From the NCBI RefSeq assembly GCF_008919445.1, contig NZ_VSLG01000022.1, positions 1-39,116 of the forward strand: a stretch of 39,116 nucleotides of DNA, written 5' to 3'. This DNA comes from Serinicoccus kebangsaanensis. GTDB lineage: Bacteria > Actinomycetota > Actinomycetes > Actinomycetales > Dermatophilaceae. The notes under the pieces are model-generated. The model ran no database searches, had not been told where the DNA came from, and worked only from the letters and a program-made list of their open reading frames with translations. Shown here in pieces: positions 25,029 to 32,283 of the stretch (positions within the stretch are counted from its first letter, which is position 1; each line of letters opens with the position of its first letter). Position numbers and translations under genes: made by a program.

Positions 25029-25427
25029 ATGACCACCTCAGGAGCGCACCGGGCCGTCCCGCTCGTGCTCTACGACGCCGACTGCGGCTTCTGCACGCGT
25101 GCGGCCGGGTGGATCCCCCGGCTGGGAGCGCAGGTCGAGGTGTCGTCCCTGCAGGCCCACGACCTGGTGGCCCTCGGCGTCGACCCCGACCGCTCCGGGC
25201 TGGAAATGCCGGCGGTGCTGGAGGACGGGACCGTCGCCTGGGGGCACCACGCGTGGGCCGAGATCCTGCTGCGCAGCCCGCAGCCGTGGCGCCTGCTCGG
25301 GGCCGCGCTGGGGTCCCGGGTCATGGAGGTCCCGGGGGCCGCGGCATACCGTCTCGTCGCCGCGAACCGTGGCCGCCTCCCCGGCGGCACCGCCCAGTGC
25401 GCCCTGCCCCCGTCGCCAGGTGCCTGA
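25029..25427 (+). CDS. DUF393 / thiol-disulfide oxidoreductase DCC-family protein
   Basis: The product (132 residues) starts with the DCC signature VLYDADCGFCTRAAGW, giving a C-x-x-C in a thioredoxin-like fold, and ends LVAANRGRLPGGTAQCALP, typical of the family's YrxxRN region. A thiol-redox role is assumed for the family but undemonstrated. It has no Shine-Dalgarno, and the start is set by the family N-terminus. The next gene starts eight bases before this stop, implying coupled expression. Confidence 0.88.
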   Translation: MTTSGAHRAVPLVLYDADCGFCTRAAGWIPRLGAQVEVSSLQAHDLVALGVDPDRSGLEMPAVLEDGTVAWGHHAWAEILLRSPQPWRLLGAALGSRVMEVPGAAAYRLVAANRGRLPGGTAQCALPPSPGA

Positions 25428-25833
25428 GGCGCGGCGCCGGGTCCACGCGCGCGGGCCGGTGCCGGTCGACGAGGCGTGGGAGCGGTATGCCGACCCCGAC
25501 CGGTGGTCCTCCTGGGCGCCCCACCTGCGCGGGGTCGAGATCGAGGCGACCGGTGACCAGCGGCGCCTGCGCACCGGGCTCGAAGGCGTCGTGCTCGGAC
25601 CCGTGGGGGTGCGGGCGCACTTCGTGGTGATGGCTGTCGACGAGGCGGCCCGGCGCTGGTCCTGGGAGGTCCGCGCGATCGGCGTCACCCTGCGGCTCGA
25701 CCACACCCTCGAACCGACCTCGGACGGCACCCTGGCCGGGCTCGTGCTGCGGGGTCGCCTGCCGGTCGTGCTCGTCTACCGCCCGGTGGCGTGGTGGGCG
25801 CTGCGCGGCCTCGTGCGCCCGCGCATGCTTTGA
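25420..25833 (+). CDS. SRPBCC-family protein
   Basis: The product (137 residues) has a Bet v1/polyketide-cyclase-like pattern: VPVDEAWERYADPDRWSSWAPHL in the first strand-helix segment (in part), a run of strands, and a short C-terminal helix (RPVAWWALRGLVRPRML). The GTG start lies inside the DUF393 gene (8-base overlap). Ligand unknown. It is distinct in sequence from the other SRPBCC protein in this window. Confidence 0.8.
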   Translation: MPEARRRVHARGPVPVDEAWERYADPDRWSSWAPHLRGVEIEATGDQRRLRTGLEGVVLGPVGVRAHFVVMAVDEAARRWSWEVRAIGVTLRLDHTLEPTSDGTLAGLVLRGRLPVVLVYRPVAWWALRGLVRPRML

Positions 25834-25848
25834 GCATGTTGCTATGCT
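25825..25848 (+). promoter_or_regulatory. VapBC promoter/operator with alternating ATGCT/AGCAT boxes
   Basis: ATGCT (25825-25829), AGCAT (25833-25837) and ATGCT (25844-25848) form overlapping inverted repeats. TATGCT at 25843-25848 is also a leaderless-type -10 ending six bases before the antitoxin ATG. Binding here by the antitoxin or the complex would occlude the promoter. Confidence 0.6.
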
Positions 25849-25854
25849 TGTCAC

Positions 25855-26082
25855 ATGTCGCATCTTCAGATCCGCAACGTCCCCGAGGACCTGCACCGTC
25901 GCCTGCGGGCCAGGGCCGCGCTCGAAGGGGTGTCCGTCTCCGACCTCCTGCTGCGTGAGGCGGAGAGGCTCATGGCTCGGCCGACCCAGGACGACGTGCT
26001 CGCCCGCCTGGCCTCGCGCGAGCTGGTGCTGACGGCGGAGACCTCCGCCGAGGCGCTCCGGTCGGCCCGCGACGAGCGGTGA
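25855..26082 (+). CDS. FitA/VapB-type antitoxin (ribbon-helix-helix)
   Basis: The product (75 residues) has an N-terminal RHH DNA-binding domain, HLQIRNVPEDLHRRLRARA then GVSVSDLLLREAER, as in FitA/VapB. A flexible C-terminus (~50-75) would wrap the toxin. Its stop overlaps the toxin GTG by four bases. It neutralises the PIN nuclease and probably represses its own promoter through the ATGCT/AGCAT repeats. Confidence 0.92.
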   Translation: MSHLQIRNVPEDLHRRLRARAALEGVSVSDLLLREAERLMARPTQDDVLARLASRELVLTAETSAEALRSARDER

Positions 26083-26474
26083 TCGTCCTCGATGCCTCGG
26101 CAGCCGTCGACCTCCTGCTACGACGGGGGGCCGTCGGCTCCATCGAGGACCTGGTGCGCGCTCAGCAGGTGGCCACCACCGAGCTGCTGGTGGCCGAGGT
26201 GCTCCAGGTGCTGCGACGCTTCGCAGCACGAGGGGAGCTGACCGAAGCACGAGCGGCCGAGGCGGTCGATGACCTGCTCGACCTCGTCCTGCACTTCTAC
26301 CCGGTCACCCCGCTGGCCAGGCGCATGTGGGCCCTGCGTGGGGCCGTCTCGGCCTACGACGCGGCCTACGTCGCGCTCGCGACCGGGCTGGATGCCACGC
26401 TCGTCACGACCGATCGACGTCTGGCGCGCACGGCGGCCCTGCACTGCACGGTGGCTGACCTCAGGACGGGCTGA
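26079..26474 (+). CDS. VapC-type PIN-domain ribonuclease toxin
   Basis: The product (131 residues) has all four acidic PIN residues in context: MIVLDASAAVDLLL (Asp5), TTELLVAEVLQVLRR (Glu), SAYDAAYVALA (Asp) and TTDRRLAR (Asp). It is an Mg-dependent endoribonuclease, typically cutting tRNA or rRNA loops; the target cannot be read from sequence. GTG start, translationally coupled to the antitoxin. Length is usual and all motifs are intact, so the toxin appears functional. Confidence 0.93.
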   Translation: MIVLDASAAVDLLLRRGAVGSIEDLVRAQQVATTELLVAEVLQVLRRFAARGELTEARAAEAVDDLLDLVLHFYPVTPLARRMWALRGAVSAYDAAYVALATGLDATLVTTDRRLARTAALHCTVADLRTG

Positions 26475-26497
26475 CCTCGGCACCCGGTGAGTCGCGT

Positions 26498-26558
26498 CTG
26501 ACAGCCGGTTCGTCACTCGGCAGCCTGCTCGAGGAGGCTGTCAGTTGACGAACCGGCT
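26498..26558. repeat. Nested inverted repeats with two exclusive foldings
   Basis: AGCCGGTTCGTCA (26503-26515) pairs with TGACGAACCGGCT (26546-26558), with CAGCCT/AGGCTG as an inner stem. CTGACAGCC (26498-26506) can alternatively pair with GGCTGTCAG (26536-26544). It sits between two convergent genes and probably acts as a bidirectional terminator; a small non-autonomous mobile repeat is the alternative. Confidence 0.6.
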
Positions 26559-26583
26559 CACAGTCCAGCGCATCGGGCCTCCC

Positions 26584-27651
26584 TCACTGTCGCCCGAGCA
26601 GCTCGCCGAGGTGGGCGTCCACCTCGGCCAGGTAGGACTCCTCGAAGCCGAAGAGCCCGAGGTGCCCGGCGATCGAGTGCAGGGTGCGCAGTTCGCTGCC
26701 CGGGACGAGCTCCTGCTCCCGGGCGCAGTCGCGCGGCGGGAAGAACATGTCCTCGTCGATGGGCATGACGAAGATCTTCGCGGTGATCCGGGCCAGGGCG
26801 GCGGCGAGGTCGCCACCGGTATGCCGGGCGACGTCGCCGCGCTGCCACTTCCATGCCATGCTCAGCAGCGCGTTGGGGTCCATGGCCCCGAAGGTGGGCC
26901 GCAGGAAGCGGTCGCGGAACTCCTCGAAGGTGTCCCAGGTGACGTCCGGCAGCTCGATGTTGCGCCAGAACTCGGAGCGCCAGAACTCGGTGGACAGGCC
27001 CACCACCGCCCAGATGTCGGCGTGCCGGCGCAGCCCGTCCGCGACGTCGGCCGGCGAGGAGTAGTCGCCGCCGTTCCACCCCGGGTCGGACGTGATGGCG
27101 TCCATGAGGGTCTGGGTGAAGAGGAAGTCGTGCGGGGTGTTCTGCGCGGTGCCGGCGATCATCGCGGCGCGCGCCACCTTGTCCGGGAAGCGGACCGCCC
27201 ACTCCCACGTCTGCTGGGCGCCCATCGACCCGCCGACGACGAGGGCGAGCCGCTCGATGCCGAAGACCTCGCGCAGGAGCTGCTCCTGCGCGCGGACGTC
27301 GTCGCCGATGCGCACCTGCGGGAAGCCGGCCATGGCGATCTCGCCGTCCGCGGTGTGCGGGGACGTCGAGAGGCCGTTGCCGATCTGGTTGACGACGACG
27401 ATGAAGTACCTCGACGGGTCCAGCGCGCGGCCCTCGCCGATGTAGGCCAGCTCCCACGTCTGGTGAGTGCCGGAGAACCAGGTCGGGATGAGGATCGCGT
27501 TGTCCTTGGCGTCGTTCAGCTCGCCGAAGGTGGCGACCGCGAGCTGCAGATCCGGGATGACACCTCCCTCCTCGAGCTCGAAGGCCCCGATCGAGTGCAG
27601 GTCGTAGGGGCCCTGCACCTCGGGCGTGTAGAAGGGGTTGTCGATCGGCAT
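26584..27651 (-). CDS. MetX-like alpha/beta hydrolase
   Basis: The product (355 residues) has the MetX/homoserine-acetyltransferase-like alpha/beta fold: ILIPTWFSGTHQTW near the oxyanion region, nucleophile elbow GGSMGAQQTWEW, an acidic residue in MPIDEDMFFPP and a His in SIAGHLGLFGF. Ser-Asp-His chemistry is clear. True MetX motifs differ and no methionine genes are near, so acyl transfer to homoserine is doubtful. Position behind the GntR regulator of the aromatic locus suggests an ester or ring-cleavage-product hydrolase. GAGGAG supports this ATG. A TAGGCT box at 27694-27689 may give it its own promoter. Confidence 0.82.
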   Translation of the reverse strand: MPIDNPFYTPEVQGPYDLHSIGAFELEEGGVIPDLQLAVATFGELNDAKDNAILIPTWFSGTHQTWELAYIGEGRALDPSRYFIVVVNQIGNGLSTSPHTADGEIAMAGFPQVRIGDDVRAQEQLLREVFGIERLALVVGGSMGAQQTWEWAVRFPDKVARAAMIAGTAQNTPHDFLFTQTLMDAITSDPGWNGGDYSSPADVADGLRRHADIWAVVGLSTEFWRSEFWRNIELPDVTWDTFEEFRDRFLRPTFGAMDPNALLSMAWKWQRGDVARHTGGDLAAALARITAKIFVMPIDEDMFFPPRDCAREQELVPGSELRTLHSIAGHLGLFGFEESYLAEVDAHLGELLGRQ

Positions 27652-27731
27652 GGCGGACTCCTCGTCGAGTGCGGACACGGTGGTCGCGAGCCTAGACGTG
27701 CCACGTCGTCGGCGGTAGGGGTCGTGGCGAG

Positions 27732-27750
27732 CGCCGGGAGGCGCCCGGCG
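27732..27750 (-). terminator. Hairpin between GntR gene and hydrolase
   Basis: CGCCGGG pairs with CCCGGCG around five bases just past the regulator stop, separating it from the hydrolase transcript. Confidence 0.45.
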
Positions 27751-27753
27751 ACC

Positions 27754-28446
27754 TCAGTCGGGCCGCGGCAGGGTGCGCAGCGTGGCGGCAGCGGCGAAGG
27801 CGATGTGCTCCCGCATCAGGGCGGCTGCGCGAGGACCGTCGCACTCGATGATCGCCTGGGTCACCGCCCGCAGCTCGCGGACCGCCGCGGCGCCGCGCCC
27901 GGACTCGGAGAGGCTGGAGACGCACAGGACGCGGACCCGCGCCTGGACCACCTCCAGCTCCTTGTGCAGCACGGAGCTGGCCGCACCGGCGAACAGCGCG
28001 TCGTAGAAGACGTCGCGGACCCGCATGACCTCCGAGGCCGGCAGCCCTGCCTCGACCGCGCCCTCGAGTGCGTCGAGAGCCTCCTGGAGCCGCTGGACGT
28101 CAGCCACGGCGGCGCGCTCGACGAAGCACTCGACGAGCAGCCCCTCGATCGCGGCGCGCAACCGGTAGAGGTCTCTCGCCTCGTCGCTGTCGATGGCCCG
28201 CACCACCGCTCCGCGTCGCGGCTGGATCTGGACGAGCCCCTCGGCAGCCAGCTGGCGGAGGGTCTCGCGCACGGTCGCCCGGGACACCCCGAACCGGTCG
28301 ATGAGCTCGCGCTCGATCAGGCGTTGCCCGGGTGCCAGCTGGTGGTCGAGGATCTGCTGGCTCAGCTCCTGGTGGACCCGTTCCGACCGGGACGTCGGCG
28401 TCGCCCCGGTCGAGGTGACCTCCCCGTGCGTCGTGGCTGCAGTCAT
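27754..28446 (-). CDS. GntR-family regulator, FadR/FCD subfamily
   Basis: The product (230 residues) has an N-terminal winged HTH (~22-90: LAPGQRLIERELIDRFGVSRATVRETLRQL, in part) and an all-helical FCD ligand domain (~95-225), with a candidate metal-ligand Asp/His set (DVFYDAL, MREHIAFA). It likely represses the divergent catabolic genes and responds to an aromatic or dicarboxylate intermediate. A TAGGCT box seven bases before the ATG marks a leaderless start. The intergenic region contains the FCD-style palindrome TTGTCCGACAA. Confidence 0.92.
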   Translation of the reverse strand: MTAATTHGEVTSTGATPTSRSERVHQELSQQILDHQLAPGQRLIERELIDRFGVSRATVRETLRQLAAEGLVQIQPRRGAVVRAIDSDEARDLYRLRAAIEGLLVECFVERAAVADVQRLQEALDALEGAVEAGLPASEVMRVRDVFYDALFAGAASSVLHKELEVVQARVRVLCVSSLSESGRGAAAVRELRAVTQAIIECDGPRAAALMREHIAFAAAATLRTLPRPD

Positions 28447-28453
28447 ACGGGCG

Positions 28454-28459
28454 AGCCTA
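28454..28459 (-). promoter_or_regulatory. Leaderless -10 box TAGGCT
   Basis: TAGGCT on the minus strand, seven bases before the regulator ATG. No Shine-Dalgarno. Confidence 0.5.
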
Positions 28460-28490
28460 CCGCTCAGAGCCGGACGACGGCGTCACATAC

Positions 28491-28547
28491 CGGACAAAAC
28501 TTCCTCCGCTCGCAACTATTGTCCGACAAGACCGCAGGTGCTAGCGT
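28491..28547 (+). promoter_or_regulatory. Catabolic promoter with GntR/FCD operator over the -35
   Basis: TTGTCCGACAA (28519-28529) is a perfect odd palindrome of the TnGTnnnACnA type bound by FCD regulators. Its first six bases double as a -35, 17 bases from TAGCGT (28542-28547). A half-site CGGACAA lies at 28491-28497. Occupancy would block polymerase. Confidence 0.7.
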
Positions 28548-28606
28548 CCGAGGACCGACGATCGGGTCGGTCACCGCCCTGGGTGCGCATCAAAGGAGAT
28601 TCGCCC

Positions 28607-29560
28607 ATGACGTACATCAACGGCTCCCACCACGTCACGCTCTCGGTCGCCGGCGCCCAGGAGGACGTCGACTTCCACACCAAGGTGCTCGGCCTGCGCT
28701 TCATCAAGAAGACCGTGCTGTATGACGGCTCGATGCCCGTCTACCACCTCTACTACTCCAACGCGAACGGCGACCCGTCCTCGGTGATCACGACGTTCCC
28801 GTGGAAGCAGGCCAACCTCTACGGCAGCCGGGGCACCAACCAAGCCCGCGAGGTGCTGCTCGCCGTGCCCCACGGGTCGCTCGACTGGTGGGCGAAGCGG
28901 CTCGCCGACCACGAGGTGGACAGCGCCTCGGTCGAGGTCTTCGGCGCCCGCCGGCTCGCGTTCGCGCACCCGTCCGGCATCGAGTACCAGCTCGTCGAGA
29001 GCGACGACGACCCCCGCGTCGGCCACGAGGCCCAGGGGGTGACCCGCGAGCACGCGGTGCACGGCATCCACGGCATCGGCATCCACGTCTACGACCAGGA
29101 CCGCTCGGTCGACTTCGGCCAGGAGGCGTTCTTCCTCGCCGGCGACGTCGAGGAGGAGGGCGACCTGGCCCGGTTCCAGGTCGGCGACGCCAAGCACGGC
29201 AACTGGGTCGAGCTGCGCGGCAACCGCACCGACGACCAGGGCACCTGGCGGTTCGGTGCGGGCACCTACCACCACTTCGCCTGGAACCTCGGCAACCTGG
29301 AGAACCAGGAGCAGGTCAAGTTCGACATCGAGGGCGCCGGCTACACCGACATCTCCGAGCTCAAGGACCGCACCTACTTCAAGTCCCACTACGTCCGTAT
29401 GCCCGGTGGCGCCCTCTTCGAGCTGGCCGTCACCCACGACGAGGGTGGGTGGGACTGCGACGAGTCCCCCGAGGAGCTCGGCCAGGCCTTCATGCTGCCG
29501 CCGCAGTTCGAGTCCGAGCGCAGCAGCATCATGTCCCAGCTCGAACCGATCGAGGTGTGA
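28607..29560 (+). CDS. VOC-family ring-cleaving dioxygenase (MhqO/PcpA-like)
   Basis: The product (317 residues) has two VOC modules: N-terminal GSHHVTLSVAGAQEDVDFH...KVLGLRFIKKTV and YHLYYSNANGDPSSVITTFPW, and C-terminal HGIHGIGIHVYD, GTYHHFAWNL and GALFELAVTHDEGG. These give the His, His, Glu Fe(II) site of hydroquinone dioxygenases such as PcpA/LinE and B. subtilis MhqO. It would open a para-dihydroxylated ring to a maleylacetate-level product. AAAGGAG precedes the ATG. It is the first gene after the operator promoter and overlaps the esterase by four bases. Confidence 0.9.
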   Translation: MTYINGSHHVTLSVAGAQEDVDFHTKVLGLRFIKKTVLYDGSMPVYHLYYSNANGDPSSVITTFPWKQANLYGSRGTNQAREVLLAVPHGSLDWWAKRLADHEVDSASVEVFGARRLAFAHPSGIEYQLVESDDDPRVGHEAQGVTREHAVHGIHGIGIHVYDQDRSVDFGQEAFFLAGDVEEEGDLARFQVGDAKHGNWVELRGNRTDDQGTWRFGAGTYHHFAWNLGNLENQEQVKFDIEGAGYTDISELKDRTYFKSHYVRMPGGALFELAVTHDEGGWDCDESPEELGQAFMLPPQFESERSSIMSQLEPIEV

Positions 29561-30240
29561 CCAGCTCGGCCGCACCAGCACCACGGCGGGACGGTGACAA
29601 CCCTCACCTGGCCTCGGGCGCGGAGAGCTGGGGCGAGGAGGACGCGCCGGTCGCGGTGCTCGCGGTGCACGGGCGCACCCAGTCGCCCGCGGACATGCGC
29701 GCCCTCGCGGAGCGTCTTGACGTCGAGGGTCTGCGCTGGCTGGCGCCGGCCGCGGCCGGGCAGACGTGGTACCCGTACGGCTTCATGGAGGAGCGGCCGG
29801 ACGACGACCCGTGGCTCGCCTGGTCGCTCGAAGTGGTCGACCGACAGCTCGACCGTCTCACGACCGCGGGATACCCGCCGGAGAAGGTGGTGCTCCTCGG
29901 CTTCTCCCAGGGTGCCTGCCTGCTGGCGCACTGGGCGCTCCTGCACCCCGCGAGGTATGCCGGTCTCGTCATCCTCACCGGTGGGTACGTCGGGACCGAG
30001 CGGGAGAGCGTCTCCTTCTCGGGCGACTTCGACGCGACGCCGGCCCTGCTGGCCGGGCGCGAGGCCGACCCCTGGGTGCCCCGCACCCGGATGGCGCAGA
30101 CCGAGGAGTGGCTGCGAGGTATGGGCGCCCGGCTCACCTCGCTCGTCGAGCCTGGCGACGAGCACCAGGTCACCACGACGGCGACCGAGCTCACCGCCCG
30201 GCTGCTGCGGCATACCGTGAGCGCCACCGCACGCCGATGA
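29557..30240 (+). CDS. Phospholipase/carboxylesterase-family hydrolase (MhqD-like)
   Basis: The product (227 residues) is an alpha/beta hydrolase: VLAVHGRTQSPADM (oxyanion side), nucleophile GFSQGACLLAHWAL, an acidic residue in GREADPWVP and the terminal His in GDEHQVTTT. It pairs with the VOC enzyme as MhqD does with MhqO in B. subtilis quinone detoxification. The GTG start overlaps the dioxygenase stop, and its stop overlaps an alternative start of the reductase gene. Substrate, perhaps an acyl product of ring cleavage or a quinone adduct, is inferred. Confidence 0.88.
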   Translation: MTSSAAPAPRRDGDNPHLASGAESWGEEDAPVAVLAVHGRTQSPADMRALAERLDVEGLRWLAPAAAGQTWYPYGFMEERPDDDPWLAWSLEVVDRQLDRLTTAGYPPEKVVLLGFSQGACLLAHWALLHPARYAGLVILTGGYVGTERESVSFSGDFDATPALLAGREADPWVPRTRMAQTEEWLRGMGARLTSLVEPGDEHQVTTTATELTARLLRHTVSATARR

Positions 30241-30275
30241 CCGCACCGCCGGTGCGGCCCGAGGGAGAGGATCGT

Positions 30276-31340
30276 ATGGAGATCAGCTTCGACCACACCA
30301 CCCTGGGTCAGCGCGTGCTCTTCGGCGCCGGGGCGGCCGCGACGAACATCGCCGTGGCCCTGCGTGACCTGGGGGCATCCCGGCCGCTGCTCGTGGGCGG
30401 GGGCCACGCTGCCGAGGTCGTGGACCATGTCTCCGAAGAGTTCACCGTCGCGGGCCGCGTCCGCGAGGTCGTCCAGCACGTGCCGGCAGAGCGGGCACGT
30501 GAGGCGGTCGCCCTGGCCCAGGACGTGGGCGCGGACTCGGTCGTCGCCATCGGCGGCGGCTCGGCCACCGGGCTGGCCAAGATCGTCGCCCGGGACACCA
30601 GTCTGCCGGTCGTCGCGGTGCCCACGACCTTCTCGGGGTCGGAGGCGACCGACATCTGGGGGATGACCGAGGACGAGCGCAAGACCACCGGGACCGACCT
30701 CCGGGTGCTGCCGAGGGTCGTGGTCTACGACGCCACTCTGACCCTGGGTCTGCCGACCGACCTCGCGGTCCACTCCGGCCTCAACGCCCTGGCCCACGCC
30801 GTGGACAGCCTATGGGCCCCACGCGCCGACCCCATCAACCGGGCCATGGCCGGCGAGGGGATGCGCGCGCTGGTCCCGGGGCTGCGCGGTCTCCGGGCTG
30901 ACTCGGCGGATGTGCGCGCTCATGAGGAGGTGCTCTACGGCACCTACCTCGCGGGAGTCGCCCTGGCTTCGGCGGGAGCCGGGATGCACCACAAGATCTG
31001 CCACGTCCTGGGCGGGACGTTCAACCTGCCCCACGCGCCGACCCATGCGGTGGTGCTGTCCTACGTCGCGGCCTACAACGCCGAGGCGGACCCGGACTCC
31101 GAGGCCCGCATCGCGGAGGCCCTCGGCACCCCCCACGCTGCCTCGGGGTTGTGGGACTTGGTCCGGGAGGTGGGGGCGCCGGCCTCGCTCGGGGAGATCG
31201 GCTTCACTGAGGACGACGTGGACCTTGCTGCCGAGCTGGCGACGGCGGCGATCCCGGACTCCAACCCTCGCCCGGTGAGCCAAGACGGCGTGGCGACGCT
31301 TCTCCGGTCTGCGCTGCGGGGTGGCGGCGTCCGTCGATGA
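30276..31340 (+). CDS. Maleylacetate reductase (iron-type alcohol dehydrogenase family)
   Basis: The product (354 residues) reduces maleylacetate to 3-oxoadipate with NAD(P)H. Motifs: AIGGGSATGLAKIVA (nucleotide site), VPTTFSGSEATDIWGMTE and HHKICHVLGGTFNLPHAPTHAVVL with the family's His cluster. Length and N-terminus (MEISFDHTTLGQRVLFG) match maleylacetate reductases, and GAGGGAGAGG precedes this ATG. An upstream ATG at 30237, overlapping the esterase stop, would add 13 residues. With the dioxygenase and esterase it completes a hydroquinone-to-oxoadipate route; 3-oxoadipate processing genes are not in the window. Confidence 0.92.
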   Translation: MEISFDHTTLGQRVLFGAGAAATNIAVALRDLGASRPLLVGGGHAAEVVDHVSEEFTVAGRVREVVQHVPAERAREAVALAQDVGADSVVAIGGGSATGLAKIVARDTSLPVVAVPTTFSGSEATDIWGMTEDERKTTGTDLRVLPRVVVYDATLTLGLPTDLAVHSGLNALAHAVDSLWAPRADPINRAMAGEGMRALVPGLRGLRADSADVRAHEEVLYGTYLAGVALASAGAGMHHKICHVLGGTFNLPHAPTHAVVLSYVAAYNAEADPDSEARIAEALGTPHAASGLWDLVREVGAPASLGEIGFTEDDVDLAAELATAAIPDSNPRPVSQDGVATLLRSALRGGGVRR

Positions 31341-31657
31341 CCTAACCGCCCCGACGCGAGCACACAGCGCAGCGCCCGGGGGTGCACGGCCCGCGCCACT
31401 TGCGGCGGAATGACGCAGGTTGACGGCGTCGGAACCGAGGCTACTGAGAGCCTTCAGCTCAGGATTCGTGTTCCGCGCGCTCGGTCCAAGCGTCCGGCGG
31501 CCTCGAGCGGACACATTGGCCATCGTCCGCCGATTGGGAGCTGGGTGTCCTGGCATCGGCCCCTTAGGGCGCGCTTGCTGCTCGTCGCGCTCGCCACGTG
31601 GCCAGGTTCCCGATTCTGCGACTTCGCAACGTGCGCTCGCCCTGCCACACTTCATGC
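31341..31657. other. Intergenic region at the core-island boundary
   Basis: I see no convincing gene or RNA here. A weak CTGAG/CTCAG hairpin lies near 31443-31462. Base composition becomes less GC-biased from about 31400, marking the left edge of the accessory block. No tRNA or clear attachment-site repeat was found by eye. CACACT at 31646-31651, six bases before the next GTG, could be a weak leaderless -10. Confidence 0.4.
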
Positions 31658-32272
31658 GTGACACGAAAGGGCAAGAAGTTGCTGGACGCGGGGGGCTCTG
31701 CCTATCGACTGGCGCGGAGTGCCATCGAGGACCACGGTCTCACCCCAGACTCGCACGCCGCTCTACGCGAGGCGTTGGCCACACTTCGGTCGGCGATGGA
31801 CTGGCTGGAAGACTCCGTTGAGTTCGAGGCGGCGCATGAACTCCTCGACGAGGCTGGTCGCTTCTCTCGCACCCAGGCGCCTGAGGGCTGTGAGTTGAAC
31901 TACGACGGATCTCTGTACCTTCAGACCTGTCCCGTCGCGCTCGCGCACAACCGGGTTGGCTTCAGCCCAACCATCGTGGTGCATGAGGCTGACTGTTCGA
32001 TCTGCGAGGCTTCTATCGACGAATGCAACCACGTCCCAGGAGTGGTTTACGACAACGTCGAATGCGCTCGAGTCATCAAGCGACTCGACATTCTGGATAT
32101 CACCCTCGTCGGCCGGCCGGCTCAGCCGAACGCGCGCATACACGAGATCTCATACAGCCCTACAGAACTGGCGGAGTTCCTGGGAAAAGAGTTCTATCCG
32201 GGCATTTCCGTGATGTGCGACCGGTGTCTGTCACCTTGCGATGGCGTCGCTACGTCCTTCCAGGACGAGTAG
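31658..32272 (+). CDS. Cys-rich hypothetical protein
   Basis: The product (204 residues) has a helical N-terminal half (1-70) and a C-terminal half with C-P (91), C-x2-C-x6-C-x-H (113-125: CSICEASIDECNH), a further Cys136, and C-x2-C-x3-C near the end (187-194). The stretch ending LDILDITLVGRPAQPNARI recalls the 'evSiV..PAnP.A' segment next to a similar CxxC...CxH knuckle in some phage prohead-protease-like proteins, but no protease motif is visible. A structural Zn site is likely. The GTG start is tentative. Codon use is less GC-biased than in the core genes. Function unknown. Confidence 0.6.
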   Translation: MTRKGKKLLDAGGSAYRLARSAIEDHGLTPDSHAALREALATLRSAMDWLEDSVEFEAAHELLDEAGRFSRTQAPEGCELNYDGSLYLQTCPVALAHNRVGFSPTIVVHEADCSICEASIDECNHVPGVVYDNVECARVIKRLDILDITLVGRPAQPNARIHEISYSPTELAEFLGKEFYPGISVMCDRCLSPCDGVATSFQDE

Positions 32273-32283
32273 CAGCAGCGACG

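Noticed and set aside
26584-27651. Calling this gene homoserine O-acetyltransferase (metX)
   Set aside because: The fold and Ser elbow fit, but no methionine genes are nearby and context is aromatic catabolism, so only a MetX-like hydrolase is claimed.
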